Source: Aquiflexum sp041749095
Lineage (GTDB): Bacteria > Bacteroidota > Bacteroidia > Cytophagales > Cyclobacteriaceae
Assembly: GCF_041749095.1 (NCBI RefSeq)
Contig: NZ_JBGTCA010000429.1
Location: 1 to 64,000, forward strand
Direction of reading: 5' to 3'
Length of the DNA stretch: 64,000 nucleotides
Shown here one piece after another: positions 45,132 to 54,549 of the stretch. The notes under the pieces are model-generated. The model did no database searches, was not told the DNA's origin, and saw nothing but the letters and a program-made list of their open reading frames with translations. Numbering within the stretch: position 1 is the first letter of the stretch; the number at the start of each line of letters is the position of its first letter. Position numbers and translations under genes: made by a program.

Positions 45132-48071
45132 GAGGCCATCCCACAGAATCTCAACCGGATGCTTGGCTTTTTTGCCTGTGCCGTCTGCTATCTGATGTCG
45201 ACAGGAAGTGCCAGGGGCAGCAATGATCGTACTTTCTTCGGCATTCCGTACAGCAGGAAACAGGACCATCTCTCCGATCTGCATACTTAATTCATAATGC
45301 TCCGCTTCATAGCCAAATGAACCCGCCATCCCACAACAACCTGAAGGGATTACCTCAACAGAATAGTTTTTGGGAAGACTCAGCAATTTTTGCGTCCAAG
45401 TCAATGAAGACAATGCCTTTTGGTGACAGTGGCCATGGAGTGTAATTTTTTGAGCCTTATCTGTAAATGAATCAGCAGAAATATTTCCAGCTACTATTTC
45501 CCTCCCAATAAACTCATCAATTACCAACGTATGAAACTTGAGCTTCTTAGCCCCTTCAACCAGATCCTTTCCTACCAATCGGGGATATTCATCCCTGAAA
45601 CTTAAAATTGCAGAAGGTTCAATCCCAACCAAAGTTGTGTTGCCATCGATCAATTCCTGAAAAATCTTCACATTGGCCTCAGCATGTTTTTTGGCTTTTT
45701 CAAGCAGGCCTTTGGAAAGTGCAGACCGTCCACTTTCCTGATGGTCAACCACTTTAACTTCGTAGCCAAGTTTTTTCAGCAATTTGATGGCGGTGATTCC
45801 AATTTGAGTATCATTGTGATTGGTAAACTCATCGACAAACAAATAAATGGATTTGATTGTAGGAGTCTTACCGGGTAGGGAATGATAATTTTTTTTGTAC
45901 CACTTTCTCAAACTGATCTTGGATATTTCCGGTAAGTTTCTTTTTGGCGCAACTCCCAACACAGACTTCATCAGGCTTCCTGTCAGTCCATTTGATAATG
46001 AAAAATTGGCCAATCCGGGGATTAACGAGCCAAGACCATTCAGTTCATTGATATGGGCAAAAGCTTTGGAGCGCAAGGGTATTCCATGTGTTTTTTGGTA
46101 TTGGTAGAGAAACTCAGCTTTCATCGAAGCCATATCTACATTAGAGGGGCATTCAGAGGTACAGCCTTTGCAGGAAAGACACAGATCCAAGGCTTCCTTG
46201 ATTTCGGGGTGGTCAAAGGCATTTTCCTTTTTGTCCAATGTCAAAAACTCTCTCAAGATATTTGCCCTACCCCTTGTAGTATCCCGCTCGTTTCTGGTAG
46301 CCTGAAAACTGGGACACATGGTCCCACCTGATTCCGGCAGTTTTCGGCAATCTCCCGATCCGTTGCATTTTTCAGCTAATCGAAGAATTCCCCCAACATG
46401 ACTGAAATCCATCAAAGTATCCTGTGCCGGAGTGACCATGTCCGGTTCATACCTTAGGGAGGTATTCATTGAGGCAGTATCTACGATTTTGCCGGGGTTG
46501 AAAATATTGTCCGGATCCCAAGTGTATTTGATTCTTCGGAAAAGTTGGTAATTTTCTTCCCCGACCATCATTGGAATAAATGGGGCACGGACCCGTCCAT
46601 CCCCATGTTCACCGCTAAGCGAACCATTATATTTTTTGACAAGTTTGGCGACATCCAATGAAATGTTGTAAAACGCCTCCTGATCTTCTTTTTTCTTCAA
46701 ATCCAAAATGGGGCGCAAATGGATTTCACCGGCACCGGCATGGGCATAGTGTACCGGTTTCTGTCCGTAGGCTTCCATCATCTTATCAAACTCATCAATA
46801 TAATCAGCCAAATCATCAATATCCACAGCGGTATCCTCAATACAGGCCACTGCTTTTCGATCACCGGGAATATTTGCCAACAAACCCAACCCGGCAGAAC
46901 GCAAGGCCCAGGCGGACTTGGTCAGGTCGGGACCGATGACAGGATAGGCATAGCCCAAACCTGCAGCCTTCAAGTCATCAATTAATTTTTCTCCCTTTTC
47001 CCTTGCTTCCCCTTCCGTTTTTCCTGTGAACTCTACCATCAACATGGCCATTGGGTCACCTTCTACGAAATACCTGTTTTTACTGTATTCAATACTCTCC
47101 TTGGTACAGTCCAGGATGATTTTGTCCATCAGTTCCACTGCAGTAGCAGGGTGCTTCATAGCGACCTGTGCCGCCCTCATACTTTGATTGATGGTGTCAA
47201 AATGCGCTGCAACTACAATTTCAAGAGGGTCAGGTAATGGGTCAAGAGAGATTTTGATTTCTGTGGTAAATGCCAATGTTCCTTCGGAACCACTAAGTAA
47301 TTTGCAAAAATTAAAAGACTCTCCATCTTCCGTAAATATTTCCGAATCCAATAAGGAATCCACAGCATAGCCTGTATTTCTTCTATGGATTGATTTCTTT
47401 GGAAATTGCTCAATAATATTTCTTTTGTTTTCCGGATTGGACAACTCATTACTTACTTGTCGGTAAAGATTACCCTCCAAAGAATCCAGTTCACATTTGG
47501 CCTGAAAATCTTCTTTGCTGATTTCTCCAAATACCACTTGGGTACCATTGCTTAAAAAAGTTTTCAGTTCCAGTACTTTATCCCTTGTAGTACCATAGAC
47601 AATGGAGGTTGTGCCTGAGGAATTATTTCCTACCATACCTCCTATCATAGCTCTATTCGCTGTTGAAGTGATGGGGCTGAAAAATAGACCATGAGGCTTA
47701 AGATATCTGTTTAATTCATCCCTTACCACTCCGGGCTGAACTCGGATCCATCTTTCCTTTTTATTGAATTCCAGGATTTGGGTAAAATGCTTGGACACAT
47801 CCACCACTATACCATTACCGACACATTGCCCGGCCAAAGATGTACCTGCTGTCCGGGGAATTAGAGAGGTCTTGTGCTCTTTGGCAAAAAGGATCAATTT
47901 TTGAATATCCTGTTCGGATTTTGGAAAAGCTACTGCCAAAGGGATTTCCCTATACACCGAAGCATCAGTGGCATAAAGCGTTTTGGTAAGGGAATCATAT
48001 TTCAGTTCACCCTCCAATTGGGCAGATAGATCCTGTAATAAAGGCAATAGGTTTGGTTTGGTCAAAGTCAT
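45123..48071 (-). CDS. FAD-linked oxidase with Fe-S and CCG domains (D-lactate/2-hydroxyacid dehydrogenase type)
   Basis: The 982-residue protein fuses three parts. The first is an FAD-binding PCMH/VAO domain (LIPRTAGTSLAGQCVGNGIV; GMVGNNSSGTTS). The second is the C-terminal FAD-oxidase domain (SGEHGDGRVRAPF). The third is an iron-sulfur reductase part from about residue 555, with CNGSGDCRKLPESGGTMCPS, LCLSCKGCTSECPSNVDM and CCG motifs (HGHCHQKA; PSGCCGMAGSFGYE). This architecture oxidises 2-hydroxyacids such as D-lactate and passes electrons toward the quinone pool or another carrier. Glycolate or D-2-hydroxyglutarate are alternatives. The protein lacks a signal peptide. It ends over a 15-bp hairpin shared with the convergent MNT gene. 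Confidence 0.92.
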   Translation of the reverse strand: MTLTKPNLLPLLQDLSAQLEGELKYDSLTKTLYATDASVYREIPLAVAFPKSEQDIQKLILFAKEHKTSLIPRTAGTSLAGQCVGNGIVVDVSKHFTQILEFNKKERWIRVQPGVVRDELNRYLKPHGLFFSPITSTANRAMIGGMVGNNSSGTTSIVYGTTRDKVLELKTFLSNGTQVVFGEISKEDFQAKCELDSLEGNLYRQVSNELSNPENKRNIIEQFPKKSIHRRNTGYAVDSLLDSEIFTEDGESFNFCKLLSGSEGTLAFTTEIKISLDPLPDPLEIVVAAHFDTINQSMRAAQVAMKHPATAVELMDKIILDCTKESIEYSKNRYFVEGDPMAMLMVEFTGKTEGEAREKGEKLIDDLKAAGLGYAYPVIGPDLTKSAWALRSAGLGLLANIPGDRKAVACIEDTAVDIDDLADYIDEFDKMMEAYGQKPVHYAHAGAGEIHLRPILDLKKKEDQEAFYNISLDVAKLVKKYNGSLSGEHGDGRVRAPFIPMMVGEENYQLFRRIKYTWDPDNIFNPGKIVDTASMNTSLRYEPDMVTPAQDTLMDFSHVGGILRLAEKCNGSGDCRKLPESGGTMCPSFQATRNERDTTRGRANILREFLTLDKKENAFDHPEIKEALDLCLSCKGCTSECPSNVDMASMKAEFLYQYQKTHGIPLRSKAFAHINELNGLGSLIPGLANFSLSNGLTGSLMKSVLGVAPKRNLPEISKISLRKWYKKNYHSLPGKTPTIKSIYLFVDEFTNHNDTQIGITAIKLLKKLGYEVKVVDHQESGRSALSKGLLEKAKKHAEANVKIFQELIDGNTTLVGIEPSAILSFRDEYPRLVGKDLVEGAKKLKFHTLVIDEFIGREIVAGNISADSFTDKAQKITLHGHCHQKALSSLTWTQKLLSLPKNYSVEVIPSGCCGMAGSFGYEAEHYELSMQIGEMVLFPAVRNAEESTIIAAPGTSCRHQIADGTGKKAKHPVEILWDGLNL

Positions 48072-48293
48072 GGGTCAAAAATAAGAATTTGATGCTAGGT
48101 AGGAACAGGCATTTAAAAATAAAGTGATCTTAGAAAAAATAAATATCTGTGGTAATAGTGGTTATTGGAAATACATTGAAATATGCTTTGCGAAATACAG
48201 TTGAAATATGACTGAAATGCAATGTTTAACATTTTATTTTTTTGGTATATTAAAATCCCCTTCCTTACCTTTCAAGAAAAATTCTTTCACCCG

Positions 48294-49052
48294 ATGTTCT
48301 TTTATCTCTCCCAATTTCTAAGTTTTCTGGCCATGCCGTTGACGATTATCATCATCCTGCTTTTATCAGGAGCAATCTGGAAAAGAAAAAATTTATTTTG
48401 GTCAGGGATGATTTTGCTGTTTTTTTTCTCCAATCAGTTTTTTTCCAACCTCGCCATGAATTCCTGGGAACCGGAATTTAAGTCTTTTGATAGCCTTGAA
48501 AATTACGAAATAGGAATAGTCCTCACTGGCGTGACAAATCTCAACAAAACCACTTACGACAGGACTTTTTTCAACAAGGGTGCAGATCGTGCCACCCACA
48601 CTGTACAGCTTTATAAGCTGGGAAAAATCAACAAAATCCTAATAACAGGAGGACAGGGACTCAATCCCTCCAATACAAATACCGAAGCAGAATTGCTTCG
48701 GGACTTTATGGTCATGGCTGGTGTACCTGAAGATGATATTCTGATCGAAAACCAGGCTGTCAACACCTACCAAAATGCCATCCTTACTAAGGAAATATTG
48801 ATTGAAAACGGAATTCCTTTAAATCAAACACAGCTATTGATCACCTCAGCTTTTCATATGAAAAGGGCCAAAGGCTGTTTTGAAAAAGCAGGAATCAACA
48901 CAGAAACCTTTCCTGTTGATTATTATGCAGAAGACATCACCTTTAGTATCCCAAAACTCATCGCTCCGGAACCGTATTCTATTTTTCTCTGGCAAAAGCT
49001 TTTCAAAGAATGGATCGGGATTGGGGTGTATTGGGTGATGGGGTATATGTGA
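48294..49052 (+). CDS. YdcF/SanA-family (DUF218) membrane protein
   Basis: I chose the ATG at 48294 (MFFYLSQFLSFLAMPLTIII). An earlier ATG at 48222 adds 24 hydrophobic residues that are not needed for the usual topology. The 252-residue protein has two N-terminal membrane helices (about 5-30 and 35-60), then a DUF218 domain: IGIVLTGV, ATHTVQLYKLGKINKILITG, ENQAVNTYQNAILTKEIL and LLITSAFHMKRAKGCFEKAG. Members are envelope proteins linked to cell-wall or vancomycin phenotypes, and the biochemical role is unsettled. It stands alone, followed by intergenic repeats. Confidence 0.88.
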   Translation: MFFYLSQFLSFLAMPLTIIIILLLSGAIWKRKNLFWSGMILLFFFSNQFFSNLAMNSWEPEFKSFDSLENYEIGIVLTGVTNLNKTTYDRTFFNKGADRATHTVQLYKLGKINKILITGGQGLNPSNTNTEAELLRDFMVMAGVPEDDILIENQAVNTYQNAILTKEILIENGIPLNQTQLLITSAFHMKRAKGCFEKAGINTETFPVDYYAEDITFSIPKLIAPEPYSIFLWQKLFKEWIGIGVYWVMGYM

Positions 49053-49079
49053 GATCAATTGAGTCAATGGGTTTCCCTT

Positions 49080-49163
49080 TGTCATTTCGATCCCGATGGC
49101 TATCGGGAGAGAAATCTATTCTGCCTTAAGGTTAAACAGACCTCTCCTGTCGTACCAATGACA
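49080..49163. repeat. Dispersed-type intergenic element A
   Basis: The element starts TGTCATTTCGATCCCGATGG, ends with AATGACA (inverted to its first seven bases), and contains a CCCGATGGCTATCGGG palindrome. The opening resembles intergenic repeats common in Bacteroidota, from memory. Confidence 0.55.
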
Positions 49164-49184
49164 TAAATCGGAGCAGTCTTCATG

Positions 49185-49300
49185 CTGATCCCGATGGCCC
49201 CGATAGCTATCGGGGGGAGAAGCATCTCACGAGGTTCAGTAAATGATAGAATAAACATTAATAGAACCTCTGGAGATCCTTCGTGCCTCAGGATGATGGC
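49185..49300. repeat. Dispersed-type intergenic element B
   Basis: A second unit contains GATCCCGATGG and CCCCGATAGCTATCGGGG, followed by GAAGCATCTCACGAGGTT and, inverted, AACCTCTGGAGATCCTTCGT. It is related to element A by the shared CCCGAT...ATCGGG core. These two elements fill most of the 377-base gap (49053-49429); I see no gene in the rest. Confidence 0.5.
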
Positions 49301-49429
49301 TGCCTAGCAAGTAACTTAATGTCATTACCATTTCTGAACATTTACAAAACGTTGGGGACTCGAGGTGACAAGGACAAGCCTATCTGTTTTCTTGAATGTA
49401 TATTAAATCATAGGTATTAATAGCAAACC

Positions 49430-50950
49430 TTACAGCTCCTGCGTCAAAATCGCCAAAGCCGTCTTGATCCCCTCTTTGTAATTTCCCAATCTGATGTTTT
49501 CATTTGGGCCATGTTGGTTGTTGTCTGCATTGACAGTCACCACTGTTACCGCAGGCACATTCAAAGCATCGACAAATGGAGCAATGGGTAAGGATCCTCC
49601 ACTGATTCTTTTTCTGATAGGATCTTTGCCAAATGCACGGTTCATGGCTTTATTCAACCAAATTCCAGGTTCTGAGTCAAAGGGGGTTCTAAAAGCTTTG
49701 TAGGAAATACTGCCTTCCCATTTGACCAATTTTGGGTATTTGGCTCTTTCTTCATCAGTTGGATCATTTTCCAAAATATGGTAGCCTTCATTTTCAATAT
49801 GCCTTCGAATTAGTGAAAAAAGCCTTTCCGGATCACTTTCAGGCACCAACCTGACATCAATCTCCGCAATGGCATCAGCCGGCACAATGGTCCTGACCTC
49901 ATCCCCGACCCAGCCTGAAGACAAACCCCTGATATTCAGGGATGGATATTGCAATGATTCCTGATAGGTATTGCCCACTTTATCCGTGCTACCAATTCCC
50001 AGCTTAGTTTTAATTTCATTCTCATCATCAGGTACTTGATCCAGGATCTTTTTCTCTTCTTCCGTAATTTTTATCCCATCATAAAAACCTGGAATCGTCA
50101 CCCTCCCATCATCATCTTTCATTGAGGCCAACAATTGGGACAATCTGAAAGCAGGATTTGGTGCATAGTTTCCATAATGCCCTGAATGCTGTGCGGCTCT
50201 TGGACCAAAAACTGTCAGCGTAAATTGTGAAATTCCTCGAGCACCAAAACTCAATGTCGGTTCATTACTCAAATGTCTTGGCCCATCCATGATCAATACC
50301 ATATCTGCAGCGAGTCTTTCCTTATGTTTTAAAATTGCAGCAGGAAGATGGGGAGAACCTATTTCTTCCTCAAAATCCAAAATCACTTTCACATTGTAAT
50401 TGGGCATTTTTCCGTTTTCTATCATGGCATCCCAAGCGGTCAGAAACATAGCCAAAGGGCCTTTATCATCCGAGGAAGAACGTGCAAAAATCCGCCATTC
50501 AGGATCATAAGAATTTTGAAGGGTTTCCATAGGAATGATCTCCCACTTGTCTGAGGCATTTTGTTTTTTCAAAACAGGCTTGTAAGGATCTTCCTGTTCC
50601 CAACGCTTTCTATCCACAGGCTGACCGTCTATATGGAAATAAAAAAGCACGGTTTTTTTGGCCTTAGGAACTGTCCTTTCTCCCAAAAGCATTGGAAACC
50701 CTTCGGTTCCTAATCTTTCTGTTTTCCATTGCCTTTTGGTGAAATTTTCCTCACACCATTCTATATTGGCCACCAACTGTGTCGGGTCATTGGAATCATT
50801 GGGCATGGATAAGATACTGTTGAGGATTTCTATGCCGTTTTGAAAGTGCTTATCCGTCACCTCATCAAGATTGATGGGTTTTTTACTCTGGGCAAAACCA
50901 AGGAACGGTGAACATAAAAGAAATCCTACGAGGTATAGTGTATTTTTCAT
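49430..50950 (-). CDS. Secreted M20-family metallopeptidase
   Basis: The 506-residue protein has a signal peptide (MKNTLYLVGFLLCSPFLGFA, cleavage near FAQ). The M20 fold shows FYFHIDGQPVD (first metal His-Asp), SSDDKGPLAMFL (bridging Asp), DFEEEIGSPHLPA (catalytic Glu pair) and a C-terminal metal His in NQHGPNENIRLGN. The lid/dimerisation domain lies at about 240-390. The family cleaves dipeptides or acyl-amino bonds, and this long secreted type resembles beta-Ala-His or general dipeptidases. It should act in the periplasm. It follows the ILVBL-like gene on the same strand after 93 bases. Confidence 0.9.
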   Translation of the reverse strand: MKNTLYLVGFLLCSPFLGFAQSKKPINLDEVTDKHFQNGIEILNSILSMPNDSNDPTQLVANIEWCEENFTKRQWKTERLGTEGFPMLLGERTVPKAKKTVLFYFHIDGQPVDRKRWEQEDPYKPVLKKQNASDKWEIIPMETLQNSYDPEWRIFARSSSDDKGPLAMFLTAWDAMIENGKMPNYNVKVILDFEEEIGSPHLPAAILKHKERLAADMVLIMDGPRHLSNEPTLSFGARGISQFTLTVFGPRAAQHSGHYGNYAPNPAFRLSQLLASMKDDDGRVTIPGFYDGIKITEEEKKILDQVPDDENEIKTKLGIGSTDKVGNTYQESLQYPSLNIRGLSSGWVGDEVRTIVPADAIAEIDVRLVPESDPERLFSLIRRHIENEGYHILENDPTDEERAKYPKLVKWEGSISYKAFRTPFDSEPGIWLNKAMNRAFGKDPIRKRISGGSLPIAPFVDALNVPAVTVVTVNADNNQHGPNENIRLGNYKEGIKTALAILTQEL

Positions 50951-51043
50951 ATCTGGAAATAGATGGAATAGATGATATGGAAAAGATAAGTCAAAGTGGC
51001 TATTAAAAAAAACGGATTTATTTGAAGTAGGTGATATTGAATT

Positions 51044-52768
51044 TCAAACTGAAATAGACCCCTTTCTAAAATCGGTTTTTCCAATCACATCATTGATCAA
51101 AAAGGCTTTTCCTTGCAGGTTACAATCCTTGGCTTTTTGGACTGATTTTACAAATGCATCTATAGACTCCACTCTTTCCCCTTTCGCCCCAAATGCATAA
51201 GGAATTTTATCATAATCAGATGTTTCCAACATCACTGCACAATCAGACCCCAAAAATTCCACCTGATCCCGTGCAATTTGCGTCCAGCAGGCATCATTTC
51301 CGATCAGGGCTGTAATGCCCAATCCATGTCTTTGGAAGGTATCAAATTCCATCAGAGAATATCCGGCACTGCCATCACCATACAAAATCCAAATGGGTCT
51401 GTCCGGATAAACCAAAGCTGCTGCCATCGCAAATCCCGCACCAACACCCAAGGTACCATATGCCCCGGGATCCAACCATGACAGAGGTTGCCTTGCTTTC
51501 AGAACATAAGATGCAGTCGCAACAAAATCACCTCCATCTGCCACCAAAACAGTATTATCATCCAATAGAATTTCTAATTCTGACAACAACTGAACCGGAT
51601 TCAAGCCTTCGGTTTTTTCATTGGATTGACTCTTGATTTCTATATCCCGCTTTTCGTCCCTTTCCAATAGATGTGCCAACCATTCCTGAGGATTGACTTT
51701 TGTTTTGGAAGCAAGTTCAATCAAAAAATCACAGGGATCACCTTGAATAGGAAGACTGGGTTTTTTATTGAGGAAAAGGTCTGTTTTGCTTCGATTGATG
51801 GAGATGAATTTCCTACCACCGATATGGTTTCCGTAATCCAAGCGAAAATCATTCGGGACACCTGCAAGGATGATAAGGTCAGCTTCTTTGATGGCTTCTT
51901 TTCGTTTGTGGCGAATGTGTAACATGCCGTTTCTGCCCAGAAGGCCCCGCCCTGTTCCACTGAGGTACAATGGAATTCCCAAATTATCTAAAGAAGCTGC
52001 CAGTCTATCGGATTTTTCAGGTTGAAGCATCGCGCCACTTCCCAAAATCATCAAAGGTCTTTTGGCCTTTTTGATCATGTTCATTGCTTTATCCAAATCA
52101 GTGGTTTTGTAATTGGGAAAAGTTGGTTTGGGGGGATTCGAATTAAAAACTGTTTTCTCCGAGTCTTTAAATAGCTTACTGGCATGCCTTTGTATATACC
52201 ACTGAATGACTTTATCCTTTAAGGATTTGGAGCTTTTACTGCTTTTAGTCCCATACCACTCCTTTACCATCTCCTCGGGGTAAAGTGTATCAATGGGGCA
52301 TTCGATAAAAACCGGGCCGGGCACTCCTTCCTGTGCAACCTGAAAAGCCCTCTCCAATGTTGGGCCAATTTCTTTAACTTTTTTGATGGATACAGCCCAT
52401 TTGACGATAGGCTTCATAATGCTCAATTGATCAATGTCCTGTAAAGCACCCCTGCCCTTTAACATAGTTGCAGCAGCACCTCCCAACAAAATTAAAGGGG
52501 ATTGGGCCATTTGGGCATTTTTAATGGCTGTGACAGTATTGGTCAATCCTGGACCAGCTGTCACCGCCACCACTCCTGGTTTCCCTGTAAGCCTTCCAAT
52601 TCCATCAGCGGCAAATACCGCCGTAGCTTCATTTCGGGTGTCTATGACTTTTATTCCCAGCTTTTCTGCTCCAACAAAAATCGGTGAGATATGGCCACCA
52701 CATAGCGTAAAAAGGATTTTTACTCCATGATTTCTGAGTACTTGGGCTATGATTTCTCCTCCGTTCAT
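51044..52768 (-). CDS. ThDP-dependent enzyme related to ILVBL/2-hydroxyacyl-CoA lyase 2
   Basis: The 574-residue protein has the three domains of the acetolactate-synthase-like family. The Pyr domain has FTLCGGHISPIFVGAEKLGI, the ThDP-activating Glu in VIDTRNEATAVFAADG, and TAGPGLTNTVTAIKNAQ. The central FAD/nucleotide-like domain starts at about 220. The PP domain has WILYGDGSAGYSLMEFDTFQ with the Mg-ThDP GDG...N motif (ALIGNDACWTQ). The run CGGHISP, RNEATAVFAADG and TAGPGLTNTVTA closely follows the human ILVBL sequence as I remember it, closer than bacterial IlvB. The human enzyme cleaves 2-hydroxyacyl-CoAs. No small regulatory subunit gene is adjacent, so a biosynthetic acetolactate synthase is less likely. 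Confidence 0.85.
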   Translation of the reverse strand: MNGGEIIAQVLRNHGVKILFTLCGGHISPIFVGAEKLGIKVIDTRNEATAVFAADGIGRLTGKPGVVAVTAGPGLTNTVTAIKNAQMAQSPLILLGGAAATMLKGRGALQDIDQLSIMKPIVKWAVSIKKVKEIGPTLERAFQVAQEGVPGPVFIECPIDTLYPEEMVKEWYGTKSSKSSKSLKDKVIQWYIQRHASKLFKDSEKTVFNSNPPKPTFPNYKTTDLDKAMNMIKKAKRPLMILGSGAMLQPEKSDRLAASLDNLGIPLYLSGTGRGLLGRNGMLHIRHKRKEAIKEADLIILAGVPNDFRLDYGNHIGGRKFISINRSKTDLFLNKKPSLPIQGDPCDFLIELASKTKVNPQEWLAHLLERDEKRDIEIKSQSNEKTEGLNPVQLLSELEILLDDNTVLVADGGDFVATASYVLKARQPLSWLDPGAYGTLGVGAGFAMAAALVYPDRPIWILYGDGSAGYSLMEFDTFQRHGLGITALIGNDACWTQIARDQVEFLGSDCAVMLETSDYDKIPYAFGAKGERVESIDAFVKSVQKAKDCNLQGKAFLINDVIGKTDFRKGSISV

Positions 52769-52906
52769 AAACTATATTAATGAGGTTTGATTTAAGATCA
52801 ATTACTGAAAATTGATGCTTGTTAAGTTAAAAAAATTAAGTTGTTGATCCCAAGATGATTAAAAGGAAAAAAGGAATAAATTTATAAACCACTAACAAAA
52901 TCACCA

Positions 52907-54532
52907 ATGGCAAGACATAAAAAACTTCTCAAAAAGTTTGTTTTCACAAGATTGCAGTCCCTATCATTAGTAGTTTTGCTTCTACTTTTCTCAAATTGCG
53001 ATTCCAAAAAAACCAACCGCTCCTACTCGCAATTCATCGAGCCCGATATCCCTGTTTACGGGCCATATACAGCCATCAAGTTGCCCATTAAAAATGGAGT
53101 TGTAATTTCTAATCCCCTCCAGGTTTCTCTTGGACCCGGCGGATTAATATTTGCCTCAAATCAAACGGGTGAAATCTACACCCTGAGGGATACTGATGAA
53201 GATGGGATCGAGGACACAGCACTTCTATATTGCAATGTCAGTGATTTTGGGTTAAGGTCTCCGGCCGGCTTTGCTTACAGGGGTGACACCGTTTATATAG
53301 GAACTGCCCAACAGATCAGGGTTTTCATTGATTTGGATAATGATGGTAAAGCTGATACAAGTTGGGTGTATTTTGATGATATCCCGGAAAGCGGTCATCC
53401 CTATGAATGGTCTACCGGATTGGAATTCGGGCCGGATGGCAGTCTATATTTGGCCTTGGCGACTGATTCATGGAATGCTGCACCTTCCCCTGACCCAAAA
53501 GGATACCGTGGGTCAATATTGAAAATTTCCCCTGACGGTAAGGAAGTAAAAGTTGTCGCAACAGGAATCCGTTCCGTTTATGGAATGAAGTTCAATCCCC
53601 ACGGAGACCTGTTTTTTACGGACAATGAGGGAGGAGGCAATCCAACTGAAGAGTTGAATATTTTGGTCAGTGATAGTTATTATGGACACAATCCCAGAAA
53701 GTATAAATTTGACAAGGCAATTGATCCCATATTTTCATTACAAACTGAGATAGCACCTTCTGGAATGGTATTCAATCCAAATGATAATGATTTCGGTGGT
53801 TCAGCCGGAAATCTATTCATAGCCTATTATGGCCCGGGTGAAAGATGGACTCGAGGTGCTATAGGGCGACTGGAAATTGAGCCATCCGGCAATGGGGAAT
53901 ATATTTTTCGGGAATACCCTATAGCAGAAATACCCAAGCTCTCAGGATTGGCCTTTGGAAAGGATGGGAGCTTGTATGTTTCCCAACATGGAAAAGCAGA
54001 TTATTGGTATAATGCGATTTACGAAAACGAGGGTGCTTTTTATAAACTTATCCATGATCCTTCCGCAAAATATCTACCAATGGAATCAAGATTGGAAAAA
54101 GCTAAGGACTATTCGGCCAGCTCAGTTGAAATGGGCAAACAATTATATGCTGAATATGCCTGCCTTGCCTGTCATTCCGTGGACGGGACCACCGAACTAT
54201 TAGGACCAAATCTAAAGGATGTTGGTATAAGATTTTCAAGAGAAGAAATTCTGTATGAAATCGAAAACCCCTCCCAAATCATCAAGCCCAGTATGAAGGG
54301 AGTAAAAATCACAAAAAATAATGGACAGGTAATGGTAGGCAGAATAGTCAATTCAAATGAAAATGATATTTCAATGATGTTGGTAGGAAACAATGTGGTA
54401 AAAATAAACCGTGATGAAATAATGGCAATACAAGATGAGGAAAAATCATTGATGTATGAAGGCCTTACCAGATCCCTTTCTGAAATACAGGTCAATGCCT
54501 TGCTGGATTATTTGATGAGTCTAAATGATTAA
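52907..54532 (+). CDS. PQQ-dependent sugar dehydrogenase-like lipoprotein with C-terminal cytochrome c domain
   Basis: The 541-residue protein has a lipoprotein-like signal (SLVVLLLLFSNC, Cys31). The beta-propeller follows (residues about 50-390), with GGLIFASNQTGEIYTL, STGLEFGPDGSLYLALA, IRSVYGMKFNPHGDLFFTDN and LSGLAFGKDGSLYVSQHG; this resembles sorbosone/glucose dehydrogenases. A c-type heme domain lies at about 400-541 with YACLACHSVDG (CxxCH) and a later Met-containing segment (KPSMKGVKI). It would oxidise an alcohol or sugar and pass electrons directly to the heme in the periplasm. No PQQ-synthesis genes are in the window. Confidence 0.85.
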   Translation: MARHKKLLKKFVFTRLQSLSLVVLLLLFSNCDSKKTNRSYSQFIEPDIPVYGPYTAIKLPIKNGVVISNPLQVSLGPGGLIFASNQTGEIYTLRDTDEDGIEDTALLYCNVSDFGLRSPAGFAYRGDTVYIGTAQQIRVFIDLDNDGKADTSWVYFDDIPESGHPYEWSTGLEFGPDGSLYLALATDSWNAAPSPDPKGYRGSILKISPDGKEVKVVATGIRSVYGMKFNPHGDLFFTDNEGGGNPTEELNILVSDSYYGHNPRKYKFDKAIDPIFSLQTEIAPSGMVFNPNDNDFGGSAGNLFIAYYGPGERWTRGAIGRLEIEPSGNGEYIFREYPIAEIPKLSGLAFGKDGSLYVSQHGKADYWYNAIYENEGAFYKLIHDPSAKYLPMESRLEKAKDYSASSVEMGKQLYAEYACLACHSVDGTTELLGPNLKDVGIRFSREEILYEIENPSQIIKPSMKGVKITKNNGQVMVGRIVNSNENDISMMLVGNNVVKINRDEIMAIQDEEKSLMYEGLTRSLSEIQVNALLDYLMSLND

Positions 54533-54549
54533 ATAGTCAGGAACCACTC

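Noticed and set aside
46658..46985. Plus-strand frames opposite the FAD oxidoreductase gene
   Set aside because: Low-complexity, His/Pro/Arg-rich translations typical of antisense shadows of a conserved coding region.
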